A stretch of 5,717 nucleotides of DNA, taken from NCBI GenBank assembly GCA_030844565.1, contig JAUUNK010000291.1:1-5717 (forward strand), written 5' to 3'. Shown piece after piece: positions 5,209 to 5,717 of the stretch. The notes beneath the pieces were generated by a model. That model was not told where the DNA came from, did no database searches, and saw nothing but the letters and a program-made list of their open reading frames with translations. The position numbers and the translations under genes were made by a program. Numbering within the stretch: position 1 is the first letter of the stretch; each line of letters opens with the position of its first letter. This stretch comes from Bacteroides ovatus (GTDB lineage Bacteria; Bacteroidota; Bacteroidia; Bacteroidales; Bacteroidaceae).

Positions 5209-5717
5209 TTCCGTTGTTTGTATTAAGTTATCTAACTGCTTCCCTTCGCCATGTACAAGGCTTTCCCTTGCTCGGACTACTACGGAAGCTCCGTTCCCAT
5301 GTCAGATATTCAGAGCCTATGCTCATAGCTTTTCAGCATTCTGATTTAGGGAATCCCCATTTGCTTTCACAATAACTATTTGGCGTGACTGACTGTCGGA
5401 TGCGACTTACGTTCTGTATCCGCTTATTGCGGTTGCTCAGAAGCCAGTTCTTGCCCTGTTGTAATTTCGGTTTACATAGGGTGCTTCTGCCCGACATTTC
5501 AATTACCTTACGTCGGGGCTGGTACAGGTGCCGCAGAACTATCGTTCAACCAATCAGGCTTCATCCTTGTGTCTGTCTTTTCCTCTTGCCATACAGTCGC
5601 AGCGTGGTAATTGGCTGACTAATGACTTTACTGACATGCTTCTGTCACCTTTGGGTTTCCCCTCCAGCTAAGTCGTTGAGGATAGGCCTATTTGAACTCT
5701 AACCTAATCTCTTGCCA
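5194..5717 (-). ncRNA. Group II intron domains I-III (5' structural RNA)
   Basis: 524 bases without a credible gene. They carry sequence blocks I recall from Ll.LtrB and relatives: GGGGATTCCCTAAATCAGAA (about 5359-5340), GTAGTAGTCCGAG (about 5285-5270) and TACATGGCGAAGGGAAGCAG (about 5255-5235) just before domain IV. At the upstream edge, AGTTCAAATAG (about 5697-5687) resembles the start-proximal region of domain I. This RNA folds the scaffold that recognises the exons and docks domain V. The exon-binding sequences cannot be assigned because exon 1 is not in the window. Confidence 0.85.

Larger units (their letters stand above)
3266..5717 (-). mobile_element. Group II intron (IIA / mitochondrial-like type), nearly complete
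   Basis: A self-splicing retroelement of about 2.45 kb. In transcription order it has domains I-III (5717-5194), an ORF in domain IV (5193-3385), domain V (3366-3333) and domain VI (about 3332-3266). The protein and the domain II/III-proximal RNA resemble Ll.LtrB of Lactococcus, as I remember it. The window begins (minus strand) with TGGCAAGAG; if the three preceding bases are GTG, this gives the consensus GTGYG intron start, so only about 3 nt would be missing. The intron lies in the same orientation as the primase it interrupts, as needed for splicing out of the mRNA. By eye it is more AT-rich than the mob genes, fitting separate acquisition. All expected catalytic RNA and protein parts are present, so it may be active. 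Confidence 0.92.

Noticed and set aside
5583..5717. Nine-base direct repeat CTCTTGCCA (5583-5591 and 5709-5717)
   Set aside because: Short, both copies lie inside the structured domain I RNA, and no duplication boundary fits; may be chance.

Overview
The window looks like the mobilisation end of an integrated mobilizable element from a Bacteroidales bacterium (Bacteroides, Parabacteroides or a relative), carrying a group II intron. The evidence is the gene set (toprim primase, MobC-like protein, relaxase, one-membrane-segment protein, in that order), the moderate GC content, starts without clear Shine-Dalgarno sequences, and the style of the terminators. Taxonomy is inferred from gene families, not from a database search. 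All convincing genes are on the minus strand, so they read from high to low coordinates.

Layout in transcription order. 5717 to about 3266: a nearly complete group II intron of the IIA / mitochondrial-like kind, close to the lactococcal Ll.LtrB type. It has structural RNA (domains I-III, 5717-5194), a 602-residue reverse transcriptase/maturase with a C-terminal HNH-type domain (5193-3385), a canonical 34-nt domain V (3366-3333) and a domain VI with a bulged branch-point A at 3273. The intron 5' end probably lies only about 3 nt beyond the window. 3265-2517: exon 2 of a toprim DNA primase. The intron sits in the coding strand orientation just before the conserved Gly-Lys-Gly-Gly motif, so exon 1, with the expected CHC2 zinc finger, lies outside the window and splicing is needed for a normal primase. 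2516-2371: a non-coding gap packed with nested inverted repeats, a good oriT candidate. 2370-1987: MobC-like relaxosome protein. 2021-1101: relaxase, overlapping the MobC gene by 35 nt. 1096-377: coiled-coil protein with one membrane segment, starting 4 nt after the relaxase stop. 320-284: strong terminator closing the operon. 280-51: no clear gene, only a possible short gene remnant. 50-15: a second minus-strand terminator.

Working model: MobC and the relaxase assemble at the repeats upstream of mobC, nick one strand, and the primase makes primers on the transferred or replicating single strand. No coupling protein or type IV secretion gene is visible, so transfer would need a helper element. 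The most unusual points are that the intron places primase expression under splicing control, and that domains V and VI are open in frame into exon 2, so unspliced RNA could in principle yield a zinc-finger-less primase.
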